Source of the DNA: Gordonia sediminis
GTDB lineage: Bacteria; Actinomycetota; Actinomycetes; Mycobacteriales; Mycobacteriaceae
DNA length: 64,000 nt
NCBI GenBank assembly: GCA_004193205.1
Contig: RZUM01000007.1
Coordinates: 248,001 to 312,000, forward strand
Reading direction: 5' to 3'
The notes beneath the pieces were generated by a model. It ran no database searches, had not been told where the DNA came from, and saw only the letters and a program-made list of their open reading frames with translations. This document shows positions 1 to 8,214 of the stretch, piece by piece (position 1 is the stretch's first letter; each line of letters opens with the position of its first letter). The position numbers and the translations under genes are program-made.

Positions 1-1
1 C

Positions 2-379
2 CGTAAGGCGGCGGCGATCATGCGCGAGGCCAAACGGGGTGCGATCGTGAACATCTCGTCGCTCTCCGGCAAGGTCGGGATGGTCGGGCAGACCAACTAC
101 TCCGCGGCCAAGGCGGGGATCGTCGGGATGACCAAGGCCGCGGCCAAGGAGATGGCGCATCACGGAGTCCGTGTGAACGCCATCCAGCCAGGTCTCATCC
201 GCTCGGCGATGACCGAGGCGATGCCGCAGAAGGCGTGGGATCAGAAGATGGCCGAGATCCCGATGCGGCGCGCCGGTGAGGTCGGTGAAGTAGCCACGGT
301 CGCACTGTTTTTGGCCTCGGATATGTCGTCGTACATGACCGGTACGGTGCTCGAGGTAACCGGCGGGCGGTTCATGTGA
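2..379 (+). CDS. SDR-family oxidoreductase, FabG-like (5' truncated by window edge)
   Basis: This is the C-terminal part of a short-chain dehydrogenase/reductase; the reading frame is open from base 2 and the N-terminal NAD(P)-binding half lies outside the window. The active-site pattern is visible: a serine pair in NISSLSG, then NYSAAK supplying the catalytic Tyr and Lys (YxxxK), followed by [13 protein letters not shown], typical of the cofactor loop. The end ([14 protein letters not shown]) matches the FabG/3-oxoacyl reductase group. It stops 46 bp before the thiolase and is probably cotranscribed with it, which fits a 3-hydroxyacyl-CoA or 3-oxoacyl oxidoreduction step. The exact substrate cannot be read from the sequence. 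Confidence 0.9.
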   Translation, partial: RKAAAIMREAKRGAIVNISSLSGKVGMVGQTNYSAAKAGIVGMTKAAAKEMAHHGVRVNAIQPGLIRSAMTEAMPQKAWDQKMAEIPMRRAGEVGEVATVALFLASDMSSYMTGTVLEVTGGRFM

Positions 380-425
380 TCCTTCCTCCCATCCCACATC
401 ACCTACATCGAAAGGCCCTCGCGCA

Positions 426-1646
426 ATGAGAGATATCGTCATCTGCGAAGCCGTCCGCACGCCGATCGGCCGCTACGGTGGCATGTTCAAAGGTGTCACT
501 GCGGTCGAGCTGGGAGTCACCGCGCTGCGCGGGCTGTTGGAGCGCACCGGTATCGATCCGGAGGCGGTCGAGGATGTGATCCTCGGACACTGCAACGGCA
601 ACAGCGAGGCCCCTGCGATCGGTCGTGTGGTGGCCCTCGACGCCGGGCTGCCGATCACGGTGGGAGGCATGCACATCGACCGACGCTGTGGATCGGGTCT
701 GCAAGCGGTCATCCAGGCCGGCTATCAGGTGGCGTCGGGGGATAACGATCTCGTCGTCGCCGGTGGTACCGAGTCGATGAGCAACGCGTCGTTCTACTCC
801 ACGGATATGCGATGGGGAGGTGCGCGGACCGGGATCACGATGCACGACAGTCTGGTTCGTTCCCGCTCGACCGCAGGCGGCAGGAACTACCCGGTTCCCG
901 GCGGCATGATCGAGACTGCGGAGAACCTCCGCAAGGAGTACGAGATCAGTCGCGAGGAGCAGGACGAACTCGCCGTCGAATCCCATCTGAGGGCGGTGCG
1001 TGCACAGAAGGACGGCATCCTCGCCGAGGAGATCATCCCGGTCACGGTGCGCGGCAAGGGCGGTGACCGCGTCATCGACACCGACGAGCATCCGCGCCCC
1101 GACGTGTCTCTGGAATCGCTGGCGAGACTCAAGCCGATCATGGGCAAGACCGATCCCGAGGCCACCGTGACCGCCGGCAATGCCAGCGGTCAGAACGATG
1201 CCGCCTCGATGTGCATCGTGACCACACCCGAGGTGGCCGAACGACACGGGCTGCGCCCGCTGGTTCGCCTGGTCTCCTGGGGCGTGGCCGGGGTGCCGCC
1301 GCGGACGATGGGGATCGGTCCCGTTCCGGCCACCGAGAAGGCCTTGGGTAAGGCCGGTTTGACGCTTGCCGACATTGATCTGATCGAACTCAACGAGGCG
1401 TTTGCCGCCCAGGCTCTCGCGGTCACCCGCGAATGGGGTTTCGGGCGTTTCGGCGCGGGCGGGGACTTCGACCGCACCAACGTGCATGGCTCGGGCATCT
1501 CCCTCGGCCATCCGGTCGGCGCGACCGGCGGGCGGATGCTGGCGTCGCTGGCCCGGGAGATGCAACGTCGCGAAGTGCGATACGGCCTGGAGACCATGTG
1601 CATCGGTGGTGGCCAAGGTATGGCAGCGGTCTTCGAGCGCGTCTGA
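426..1646 (+). CDS. Acetyl-CoA acetyltransferase / 3-ketoacyl-CoA thiolase
   Basis: A 406-residue thiolase, full length for the family. It would catalyse CoA-dependent cleavage of 3-oxoacyl-CoA (or the reverse Claisen condensation) in the cytosol. The nucleophilic cysteine is C88 in RRCGSGLQA, the catalytic histidine H362 in GISLGHPVGATGG, and the second cysteine C392 in CIGGGQGMA. NEAF is also present. The ATG is preceded by a GAAAGG ribosome site. It follows the SDR gene on the same strand, so reduction or oxidation of a beta-hydroxy/oxo acyl-CoA and thiolysis are likely coupled. The chain-length preference (acetoacetyl versus longer) is not decidable by eye. Confidence 0.95.
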   Translation: MRDIVICEAVRTPIGRYGGMFKGVTAVELGVTALRGLLERTGIDPEAVEDVILGHCNGNSEAPAIGRVVALDAGLPITVGGMHIDRRCGSGLQAVIQAGYQVASGDNDLVVAGGTESMSNASFYSTDMRWGGARTGITMHDSLVRSRSTAGGRNYPVPGGMIETAENLRKEYEISREEQDELAVESHLRAVRAQKDGILAEEIIPVTVRGKGGDRVIDTDEHPRPDVSLESLARLKPIMGKTDPEATVTAGNASGQNDAASMCIVTTPEVAERHGLRPLVRLVSWGVAGVPPRTMGIGPVPATEKALGKAGLTLADIDLIELNEAFAAQALAVTREWGFGRFGAGGDFDRTNVHGSGISLGHPVGATGGRMLASLAREMQRREVRYGLETMCIGGGQGMAAVFERV

Positions 1647-1649
1647 ATT

Positions 1650-1698
1650 GCCCCGTCGAGCCGAATCCGGTGCTCGGCTGACGGATTCGGGATGGGGC
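1650..1698. terminator. Putative bidirectional terminator hairpin after thiolase
   Basis: Inverted repeat CCGAATCCG (1661-1669) and CGGATTCGG (1682-1690) with an outer GCCCC/GGGGC pair (1650-1654, 1694-1698). It lies between the convergent thiolase and LysR genes. There is no clear U-tract, as is common in actinobacteria. Confidence 0.55.
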
Positions 1699-1730
1699 GG
1701 TCGGCGGAAACAGGGTGCTGTCGGCGGGGC

Positions 1731-2627
1731 TCAGGGTGCGCTCGGCGGTGGGGCGGCGGGGGTGCTCGTGCGGATGAGTTTCACGAACGCCTGTCCGACG
1801 GGTGAGAGGGCCGCCGGGTCGAATGCGATGGCGAACGGCCGGAGGAACCGGGGCTCGAGTGGCCGCACCACTGCGCGGTCGCCCGCTGTTTCGGCGATCG
1901 AACGCTCCAGAATCGAGCCGCCGATACCAGCCAGCACCATCGGGAGTCGTTCGTCGCGATGATCGGACAGCACCGCGAGCGGCGGACGGATACCCGCGAC
2001 CCGGATCGCCTCCTCGATCTCGTCGGCGACCGAGTGGCCCCGGGGGACGAAGATCATCGGGACCGACGGCAGATTCCCCAGCGAGACGGGGCCATCGGGA
2101 ATCTGCGTGCCGGCCGGATAGACCATCAGATACTCCTGCTCGCCGAGCACGATCACCTCGAGATCGTCGCCGGCGATCGGCAGATGGGCCACCACGAACT
2201 CGCTACGGCCGTCCTCGATCACCGAGGCGGCCCGGGTCTCGTCACGCAGATCCCCGAACCGGATGGTGACGCCGGGATTCTCGCGTCGGAAACGCGCGAT
2301 GAGATCGACGATCGGTCCGCTCGCGGTGGCCGGGAAGGCGAGGATGTCCAGACGGCCGGTCAGCTCGTCGGACTCCGCGGCGAGAATGCCGTCGACGGAG
2401 CCGACGTCGCGGAGGATCTGCCGCGCCGGGCCCACCATGGTGCGGCCCGCCGCGCTGAGGACCATGCCACGTCCGATGCGATGGAACAGGGCCACGCCGA
2501 GCTCCCGCTCGAGTGACCGGAGTGCTTGGGACACGGTTGGCTGCGCGACGCCGATCGCGTTCGCGGCACCACCGATGCCCTGATGTTCGGCGACCGCGAG
2601 GAAGTATTCGATCTGTCGGAGTTCCAT
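1731..2627 (-). CDS. LysR-family transcriptional regulator (distal of a tandem pair)
   Basis: A 298-residue LysR-type regulator. The N-terminal winged helix-turn-helix starts MELRQIEYFLAVAEHQGIGG and contains VAQPTVSQALRSLERELG as recognition region; the rest is a periplasmic-binding-protein-like effector domain (LDILAFPATASGPI onward). It begins 5 bp after the stop of a second LysR gene, so the two are almost certainly cotranscribed. Tandem LysR paralogues that differ clearly in sequence are unusual. Likely targets are the neighbouring acyl-CoA catabolic genes; the effector is unknown. Confidence 0.92.
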   Translation of the reverse strand: MELRQIEYFLAVAEHQGIGGAANAIGVAQPTVSQALRSLERELGVALFHRIGRGMVLSAAGRTMVGPARQILRDVGSVDGILAAESDELTGRLDILAFPATASGPIVDLIARFRRENPGVTIRFGDLRDETRAASVIEDGRSEFVVAHLPIAGDDLEVIVLGEQEYLMVYPAGTQIPDGPVSLGNLPSVPMIFVPRGHSVADEIEEAIRVAGIRPPLAVLSDHRDERLPMVLAGIGGSILERSIAETAGDRAVVRPLEPRFLRPFAIAFDPAALSPVGQAFVKLIRTSTPAAPPPSAP

Positions 2628-2632
2628 CGCCG

Positions 2633-3535
2633 CTACCCATCACCGAATTCGGTCAGATCCGTCGCCCTCCCGGCATGGGCCTTCGCCACCGAGATGAAGG
2701 CCATCGCGGCGGGCGACGGACGCCCGGACCGGACCACCAGCCCATACGATCGGCGCAGTGGTGGGTCGATGGCGCAACACACCGTGCCGGGCATCTCGTG
2801 CTCCGCGACCACCCGCGGTGCGATCGTGGCCCCGATGCCGCGCCGGACCAGATCCCACGTAGCCGCCGGATGTGAACAGTCGACGGCAATGTTCTGGCCG
2901 TTCTCCGCGACGAGATCACCGAAAGCTGTGGCGGCCCCGGGGTCGCTCGCGTCGACGATGAGCGGAATCGTCCGCACCGTGGAGCACGGGATGGGATCGC
3001 ACAGGTCGTCGGACATCTGCGGGGACACCGCGAGCACGAGTTCCTGCTCGCCGAGCGGGATCGCGGTGAACGTGGCGTGCTGGGCCTTGGCGTCGATCAG
3101 CCCGACCTCGGCCTCCCCGCGACGCAGGGTTGCCAACACGCCACCCGGTCCGTCGGCAGCCACGATTCGCACGGCCAGACGCGGAAATCGCTGGCGGAAC
3201 GTGCGGACCATCCCCACCAACGGGTCGATACTGAACGCCGCATACGTGACGACGTCGACCCGCCCGGAGCGGAGCTCGCGGACCGCGCCGACCTTCGCCT
3301 TGGCGCGGTCGACGTCGGCCAGGATCCGTCGTGCGGCGACCTCGAACTTGCGACCGGCCTCGGTCAGTTCGAGGCGTCGGCCGGTCCGATCGAACAGCGT
3401 CACGCCCAGACGCCGCTCGAGGGTCCGGATGGCCTGCGACAGCGAGGGCTGGGAGATGTAGAGCGACTGTGCCGCCTTGGTGATCCCGCCGTGGTCGACC
3501 ACCGCTACGAAGTAGGTGACGAGGTGCAGGTCCAC
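2633..3535 (-). CDS. LysR-family transcriptional regulator (proximal of a tandem pair)
   Basis: A 300-residue LysR-type regulator starting MDLHLVTYFVAVVDHGGITK, with helix-turn-helix residues ISQPSLSQAIRTLERRLG and the effector-binding domain behind it. It sits directly downstream (48 bp) of the crotonase gene on the same strand and just upstream of the second LysR, so the minus-strand unit is MBL hydrolase, crotonase, LysR, LysR. A short inverted repeat at 3554-3572 (CGGTCAC, 5-nt loop, GTGACCG) precedes the start and could be an operator or a weak terminator. Overall resemblance to its neighbour is low outside the HTH, so recent duplication is unlikely. Confidence 0.92.
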   Translation of the reverse strand: MDLHLVTYFVAVVDHGGITKAAQSLYISQPSLSQAIRTLERRLGVTLFDRTGRRLELTEAGRKFEVAARRILADVDRAKAKVGAVRELRSGRVDVVTYAAFSIDPLVGMVRTFRQRFPRLAVRIVAADGPGGVLATLRRGEAEVGLIDAKAQHATFTAIPLGEQELVLAVSPQMSDDLCDPIPCSTVRTIPLIVDASDPGAATAFGDLVAENGQNIAVDCSHPAATWDLVRRGIGATIAPRVVAEHEMPGTVCCAIDPPLRRSYGLVVRSGRPSPAAMAFISVAKAHAGRATDLTEFGDG

Positions 3536-3553
3536 AGCGTCATCGTACGGAGG

Positions 3554-3572
3554 CGGTCACACCCGGTGACCG
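3554..3572. promoter_or_regulatory. Inverted repeat between crotonase and LysR genes
   Basis: CGGTCAC at 3554-3560 and GTGACCG at 3566-3572, separated by ACCCG. It lies 19 bp upstream of the LysR start and 12 bp past the crotonase stop. It could be an autoregulatory operator or an attenuating hairpin; sequence alone does not separate these. Confidence 0.35.
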
Positions 3573-3583
3573 TGTACCACCGA

Positions 3584-4345
3584 TCACCGACCCGTCCACT
3601 GGGGGGCCCGTTTCTCGGCGAATGCGCGCGCGCCCTCCTGGGCGTCCGCCGAGCTCATCACCGGCGCCAGATACTTCCACTGGTCGGTGAACAATTGCGG
3701 GTCGGTGTAGCGGATCGACATCGACACGACCTGCTTGGTGGCACGCACCGCGAGCGGCCCGTTGGCGGCGATGGTGGCGGCGAGTTCGCGAGCGCCGGCG
3801 AGTGCCTCACCGGGCTCGGTGAGCTTGTTGACCAGACCGAACTGATGAGCGCGTTCGGCGCCGATCGGATCGCCGGTCAGCGCCATCTCCATGGCGAGCT
3901 GGTAAGGCAGGATCTTCGGTAGACGCTGAAGACCGCCGGCGGCGGCCGCCAGACCTCGTTTCACCTCGGGAATACCGAACCTGGCGTCCCGGGCCGCGAC
4001 GATCAGGTCCGCGCTGAGCGCGAGTTCGCACCCGCCGGCCAGCGCCCAGCCCTCGACCGCGGCGATCAGCGGCTTGGACGGGGGTGCTTCGGCCAGCCCG
4101 CCGAAGCCCTTGCCTTCGATGTTCGGCTTCTCCCCACGGGTGAAGGCCTTGAGATCCATGCCGGAGCAGAACGTGCCACCGGCGCCGGTGAGGATGCCGA
4201 CCGTGATGTCGTCGCGCGCGTCGAGTTCATCGATCGCGGCCGCGATGCCCTCGGCAACATCGCGATTGACCGCATTGCGCGCCTCGGGGCGGTTGATGGT
4301 GATGACCGCGACGCCGTCGGCGAACTCGGTGAGCACTGCGTTCAT
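3584..4345 (-). CDS. Enoyl-CoA hydratase/isomerase (crotonase family)
   Basis: A 253-residue crotonase. Both catalytic glutamates expected of a hydratase are present: one in AGGCELALSAD and one in FGIPEVKRGL; the oxyanion-hole region is GGTFCSGMDLKAF. It would add water across a 2-enoyl-CoA in the cytosol. Its ATG overlaps the stop of the upstream metallo-beta-lactamase gene by ATGA (4342-4345), so translational coupling is expected. With the thiolase and SDR on the opposite strand it completes a beta-oxidation-like set. Isomerase or hydrolase activity within the superfamily cannot be excluded. Confidence 0.93.
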   Translation of the reverse strand: MNAVLTEFADGVAVITINRPEARNAVNRDVAEGIAAAIDELDARDDITVGILTGAGGTFCSGMDLKAFTRGEKPNIEGKGFGGLAEAPPSKPLIAAVEGWALAGGCELALSADLIVAARDARFGIPEVKRGLAAAAGGLQRLPKILPYQLAMEMALTGDPIGAERAHQFGLVNKLTEPGEALAGARELAATIAANGPLAVRATKQVVSMSIRYTDPQLFTDQWKYLAPVMSSADAQEGARAFAEKRAPQWTGR

Positions 4346-5421
4346 CGGCGATTCTCCTCGGTGGGGTGGGTCGAGGCCGGCACGCTCACCGACCAGCGGA
4401 TGGGGACGCCCTCGGTGGGCGTCAGGATGCCCCGCTGCTGCAGGACGACGAGGTGGGCGTTGGTCTCACCCAGCGCCATCCGGCTGAGCGGGACCGACAG
4501 CTGCTCGAAGGGCCGCGACCAGGTCACCGAGCGGGTGATCTCCCACGCCGTGCTCTCGGGTGCGGCGATCACGGCCTCGGTGATCTCGGTGAGCCGTTCC
4601 TCATGGTGACCGAGAAGGTGGGTGACCCGGTCGGCGAGCCCCCGGAAGCGGTATTCGTGGGAGGGCAGCGCCTCGAGGTCGGGCAGATGCTCGGTGTTCG
4701 CCAAGGAGATGAGGTACTCCGCGAGCGGGTTGTGGGACTGAAAGCGATTCGCCGACACGTTGGGACTGATGCGCGGGAGGAGGTGATCGCCGGTGAAGAT
4801 GATCCCCGCGTCCTCGTCCACGAAACAGAGGTGACCGGCCGTGTGCCCGGGCGTCCACAGTGCGCGCACGTTCCAGCCGGGCAGGTTCAACGGGTCGCCG
4901 TTCTCGAGTTCGAGGTCCATCGTGCGACCCGCCGGCAGGCGAGCGATCTCGCGGAACCCGGTGTCGACGACGTCGGTCGGTGCGCCGTGCAACTCGAGGT
5001 CGCGCTGGGCGTTGTCGATCTGGCGTTCGATCTCCGCATCGCTGACATGGTGCAGGTGGCGGGCGTCGTTGCGGTGCATCGCCAGGATCGGGTCGGCGTG
5101 CTCGAGCAGTCTCGGCACGAGCCCGAAATGGTCGGGGTGCAGGTGCGTGATCGACACATGCCGGACGTCGGAGACGTCGTGCCCGGTCGCGTGGATGCCG
5201 TCGACGAGCGACTGCCACGATTCGTCGGTGTTCCAGCCGGTGTCGATCAGGGCGAGCCCGTCCGGGAGGGCGAGCGCGTAGATCAGCACATAGCGCAGCG
5301 GGTTCTGCGGCATCGGGACCGGGATCGACCACAGCCCGGGCCGGACCTCCTCGACCGGGGGCATCACTTTCTGCGCCCAGGCCTCGCGTTGCCGATGTCC
5401 GGTGACCTCGATCGTGGTCAT
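4342..5421 (-). CDS. Metallo-beta-lactamase-fold hydrolase
   Basis: About 359 residues from the ATG at 5421, which has a good ribosome site (GGGAGGTGAG just upstream); the frame extends 28 codons further but without such support. Metal-binding motifs are THLHPDHFGL (HxHxDH), TPGHTAGH, FTGDHLLPRI and a late SHEYRFRG. The C-terminal winged segment resembles the LACTB2-like/'MBL fold' hydrolases often found in aromatic and acyl-CoA catabolic clusters, which may act as thioesterases or lactonases. First gene of the minus-strand unit with crotonase and two LysR genes. Substrate unknown. Confidence 0.88.
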   Translation of the reverse strand: MTTIEVTGHRQREAWAQKVMPPVEEVRPGLWSIPVPMPQNPLRYVLIYALALPDGLALIDTGWNTDESWQSLVDGIHATGHDVSDVRHVSITHLHPDHFGLVPRLLEHADPILAMHRNDARHLHHVSDAEIERQIDNAQRDLELHGAPTDVVDTGFREIARLPAGRTMDLELENGDPLNLPGWNVRALWTPGHTAGHLCFVDEDAGIIFTGDHLLPRISPNVSANRFQSHNPLAEYLISLANTEHLPDLEALPSHEYRFRGLADRVTHLLGHHEERLTEITEAVIAAPESTAWEITRSVTWSRPFEQLSVPLSRMALGETNAHLVVLQQRGILTPTEGVPIRWSVSVPASTHPTEENRR

Positions 5422-5599
5422 CTCACCTCCCAAGTGTCCCCCCGACGGCGGCCGACAGTTGCAGGCCGCAACTTCCATAGGACCATGTCGCACCGCCGGG
5501 TACAAAGTCGGTCCGGCTCAGATTCGATGAGGAACTGCCTATGGCGGCCGTCGCGGTGGGGACGTTGACGCGCCGGGTTCGCTGGGCGATGGTTGCGCG

Positions 5600-6748
5600 G
5601 TGACAGCTGATTCTCTCCTCCCGCTGGCCGGGATCACCGTCGTCGCTCTGGAACAGGCGGTCGCCGCGCCGCTGGCCACCCGGCATCTGGCCGACATGGG
5701 TGCCCGGGTGATCAAGGTCGAGCGGGTGGGGGAAGGAGACTTCGCCCGGAACTACGACGACGCCGTCCACGGCCTCGCGTCGCATTTCGTGTGGCTCAAC
5801 CGCGGCAAGGAGTCGTTGGCGCTCGATCTCAAGACCGACGACGGACGAGATGCGCTGACCCGGCTGATCGCGCGGGCCGACGTATTCCTTCAGAATCTCG
5901 CCCCCGGCGCTGCCGAGCGACTCGGTTTCGGCGCTCAGGAACTGCGGGCCGATCATCGGAAGCTGATCGTCGTCGACATGTCCGGTTATGGCGATGCCGG
6001 ACCCTACCGCGAGCGCAAGGCCTACGACATGCTGATCCAGGCGGAGACCGGACTCATCTCGGTGACCGGCACGCCGGACGAAGCCTCCAAGACCGGCATC
6101 CCGACCGCCGACATCGCGGCCGGGATGTATGCACTCACCTCGGTTCTCGGTGCGCTCGTCCGGCGTGGAGTGACCGGCGTCGGCGCCTCGGTGTCGGTGT
6201 CCATGTTCGACGCCACCGTCGAGTGGATGGGTCACCCCATGTACATGCGGCTCTACGGGAATCGCCAGATCGCCCGATCCGGTGTCGGGCACGCCGCGAT
6301 CGTTCCCTACGACCGATACCCGACGCGTGACGGCGAGATCCTGATCGGTGTGCAGAACGACCGCGGCTGGCGGGTCCTGGTCGCCGAGGTGCTCTCTCGG
6401 CCCGATCTCGCCGAGGATTCTCGGTATGCCACCAACATCGATCGGGTGAATCGTCGTGCCGAGGTCGATGCCCTCGTCGCCGTCGAGACGAAACGGTTCA
6501 CCACAGATGAGCTCGACGAAAGACTCGCTGCGGCAGGTGTTCCCGCAGCCGAGATCCGCGACCTCGCCGGTGTGGTCGCGCATCCGCAACTGAGCCAACG
6601 CGATCGATGGCGCGAGGTCGACACCGAGGCCGGACCCATCCGCGCAGTGCTCCCGCCGATGACCTTCGACGACGTCGAACTCCGCATGGGACCCGTACCC
6701 GCCCTCGGTCAACACACCGATGCGATCCTCGCCGAGCTCGAGGATTGA
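5600..6748 (+). CDS. CaiB/BaiF (family III) CoA-transferase
   Basis: A 382-residue family III CoA-transferase with a GTG start. It would move CoA between acyl-CoA and a free acid. The N-terminal pattern (LPLAGITVVALEQAVAAPLA) and MGARVIKVERVGEGDFAR are typical, and the active-site aspartate is in GIPTADIAAGMYAL near residue 170. It diverges from the MBL gene; the 180-bp gap holds the promoters. A second family III transferase lies 300 bp further on in the opposite orientation. Which acid each activates is not evident. Confidence 0.92.
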   Translation: MTADSLLPLAGITVVALEQAVAAPLATRHLADMGARVIKVERVGEGDFARNYDDAVHGLASHFVWLNRGKESLALDLKTDDGRDALTRLIARADVFLQNLAPGAAERLGFGAQELRADHRKLIVVDMSGYGDAGPYRERKAYDMLIQAETGLISVTGTPDEASKTGIPTADIAAGMYALTSVLGALVRRGVTGVGASVSVSMFDATVEWMGHPMYMRLYGNRQIARSGVGHAAIVPYDRYPTRDGEILIGVQNDRGWRVLVAEVLSRPDLAEDSRYATNIDRVNRRAEVDALVAVETKRFTTDELDERLAAAGVPAAEIRDLAGVVAHPQLSQRDRWREVDTEAGPIRAVLPPMTFDDVELRMGPVPALGQHTDAILAELED

Positions 6749-6757
6749 GACTCGCCA

Positions 6758-6904
6758 CTCGCCGACGGCACCCGATATCTCGCCGAGGGCACCCAGAAAT
6801 TCGCCGAGGGCACCCGTCTTCTTGCCGACAGCACCCGGAAATTCGCCGAGGGCACCCGGAAATTCGACGACGGCAACCCGTTTCGCGCTGACGGCAACCC
6901 GTTT
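6758..6904. repeat. Seven tandem copies of a 21-bp repeat
   Basis: Seven consecutive 21-bp units (6758-6778, 6779-6799, and so on to 6904) with core TCGCCGAGGGCACCCG followed by a variable AAA/TTT-type end. Units 1-5 are closest to each other; units 6-7 carry GACGGCAACCCG instead. The array starts 10 bp after the CoA-transferase stop in a convergent intergenic space of about 315 bp. Because 21 is divisible by 3 the array stays open in several frames, giving spurious heptad-repeat ORFs, but no start site supports coding. Confidence 0.85.
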
Positions 6905-6932
6905 CGGGTCGGGGGATGGGGGGCTTCGCGCC

Positions 6933-7031
6933 GAGAGCACCCAAATTTGCGGCGAGAGCAACCGAGGTTTCGACGACGGCAATCGTGGGGAGCGATTGTC
7001 GGTTGCTCTCACCGCAAATTTGGGTGCTCTC
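6933..7031. repeat. 33-bp-arm inverted repeat (long hairpin) between convergent genes
   Basis: Left arm 6933-6965 starts GAGAGCACCCAAATTTGCGG; right arm 6999-7031 ends CCGCAAATTTGGGTGCTCTC. The arms are reverse complements over 33 bp with a single mismatch. The 33-nt loop contains its own CAATCG/CGATTG stem. It lies 34 bp before the stop of the minus-strand CoA-transferase and may act as a bidirectional terminator, but it is much longer than usual, and its arms share the GCACCC word with the tandem repeats next door, so a mobile palindromic element is also possible. Confidence 0.8.
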
Positions 7032-7064
7032 GGCCGCCGTGCTGGGCACGTCGGGGAGGCGAGG

Positions 7065-8204
7065 TTACGTCGGGGTGTGGGCGCCCAGGGCGGGGGCGGG
7101 GCCGGTGAAGTAGTGCCGACCGTCGAAGGCGGCGGGCAGTCCGGCGGCGAGGAAGGTGCCGATGCGCGGCTGAACGAGTTCGGCGAACAGTGGGTTCGCG
7201 GTGAGTCGCCCGCTCGCGACGACCTCGTCGAAACTGCGGTAGCGTTCCGACAACACCGACGACGACGCCAGCGCGGTGGCGACCTCCGCTGAGGTGTGGC
7301 GGGCGAACCACGGTTCGAAGAGGGCGTTGAGCACGCTGCGATGCGTGAACCGATCCGCCTCGCGGGTGAAGTCTGCTTCCAACGCCTTCTCCACCGCGTC
7401 AACCGCGTCGGAGACTCCGGTGAGCTCCACGAGGTCGCGGAAATGGCGAGGGGTGAGCGCGACGATCATGAACCGTCCCCCGTCCGAGGTGACGAAATCC
7501 GTTCCGTACGTGCCGTAGACGTTGTTGCCCGTACCTTCGCGGCCGTGGCCGTTGATCTGCGGTTCGGTCAGGTAGCCGAGTGTGCTCGCGATCGACAACG
7601 CCGTGTCCTCGAGCGGCAACGTGATGTGGGCACCGGCACCGGTGGCCTCCCGACGTCGGACCGCCGCCGAGATCGCCAGCGCCGCATAGATTCCGCACAC
7701 CACATCCCACGCCGGCAGGACGTGGTTGGTCACACCGCCGTGATCGAGCGGCCCGGTGATCATCGGGAATCCCAGCCCGGCGTTGACGGTGTAGTCGACG
7801 GCCGGGGTGCCATCGCTGCCGCCGAGGATCTCGCAGACGATGACGTCGGGCCGAAGGGCCGACAGCGTGTCGTGGCTCATCCAGGATCGGCCGGCCTGAT
7901 TGGTCAGCAGGATGCCGCCGCCGGCACCGGGTTCGGTGATCAGCCGCTGGACGAGGGCCTGACCGTCCTCGCCACGCAGATCCGCGGTGACCGAGCGCTT
8001 GCCCTTGTTCAGGCCCGTCCAGTAGATCGACTCACCGTCGGCGGTCACCGGCCATCGGTTCACGTCGGCGGCCCCACCGATCGGGTCGACGCGGGTCACG
8101 TCGGCGCCGAGCTGTGAGAGCGTGAGACCGGCGAGCGGCGACGCGATGAAGCTCGACACCTCGATGATGCGCAGCCCGGCCAAGGGTTTCTCAGGGGTGG
8201 TCAC
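7065..8204 (-). CDS. CaiB/BaiF (family III) CoA-transferase
   Basis: A 379-residue family III CoA-transferase with GTG start and an AGGAG ribosome site 8 nt upstream. It starts LAGLRIIEVSSFIASPLAGL, and the active-site aspartate is seen in VLPAWDVVCGIYAAL. It is the last gene of a minus-strand operon: CitE-like lyase, MaoC-like hydratase, CoA-transferase, with a 4-bp overlap and then a 10-bp gap. A transferase, hydratase and lyase grouped like this is the logic of itaconate/mesaconate (C5 dicarboxylate) catabolism: activate, hydrate, cleave. This pathway assignment is inference. Confidence 0.92.
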   Translation of the reverse strand: MTTPEKPLAGLRIIEVSSFIASPLAGLTLSQLGADVTRVDPIGGAADVNRWPVTADGESIYWTGLNKGKRSVTADLRGEDGQALVQRLITEPGAGGGILLTNQAGRSWMSHDTLSALRPDVIVCEILGGSDGTPAVDYTVNAGLGFPMITGPLDHGGVTNHVLPAWDVVCGIYAALAISAAVRRREATGAGAHITLPLEDTALSIASTLGYLTEPQINGHGREGTGNNVYGTYGTDFVTSDGGRFMIVALTPRHFRDLVELTGVSDAVDAVEKALEADFTREADRFTHRSVLNALFEPWFARHTSAEVATALASSSVLSERYRSFDEVVASGRLTANPLFAELVQPRIGTFLAAGLPAAFDGRHYFTGPAPALGAHTPT

Positions 8205-8214
8205 GCGGATTCTC

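Noticed and set aside
399-1616. 405-codon minus-strand open frame opposite the thiolase
   Set aside because: The plus-strand thiolase has all catalytic motifs; the antisense frame is Arg/His/Gly-rich with no family pattern, as usual in GC-rich genes.
6720-7292. Plus-strand ORF with heptad repeats over the 21-bp array
   Set aside because: The heptads follow only from the repeat length being divisible by three; no ribosome site and its end is antisense to the next gene.
5423-7402. 659-codon minus-strand open frame crossing a CoA-transferase and the tandem repeats
   Set aside because: Low-complexity product, opposite a well-supported CaiB gene, kept open by the 21-bp repeat period.
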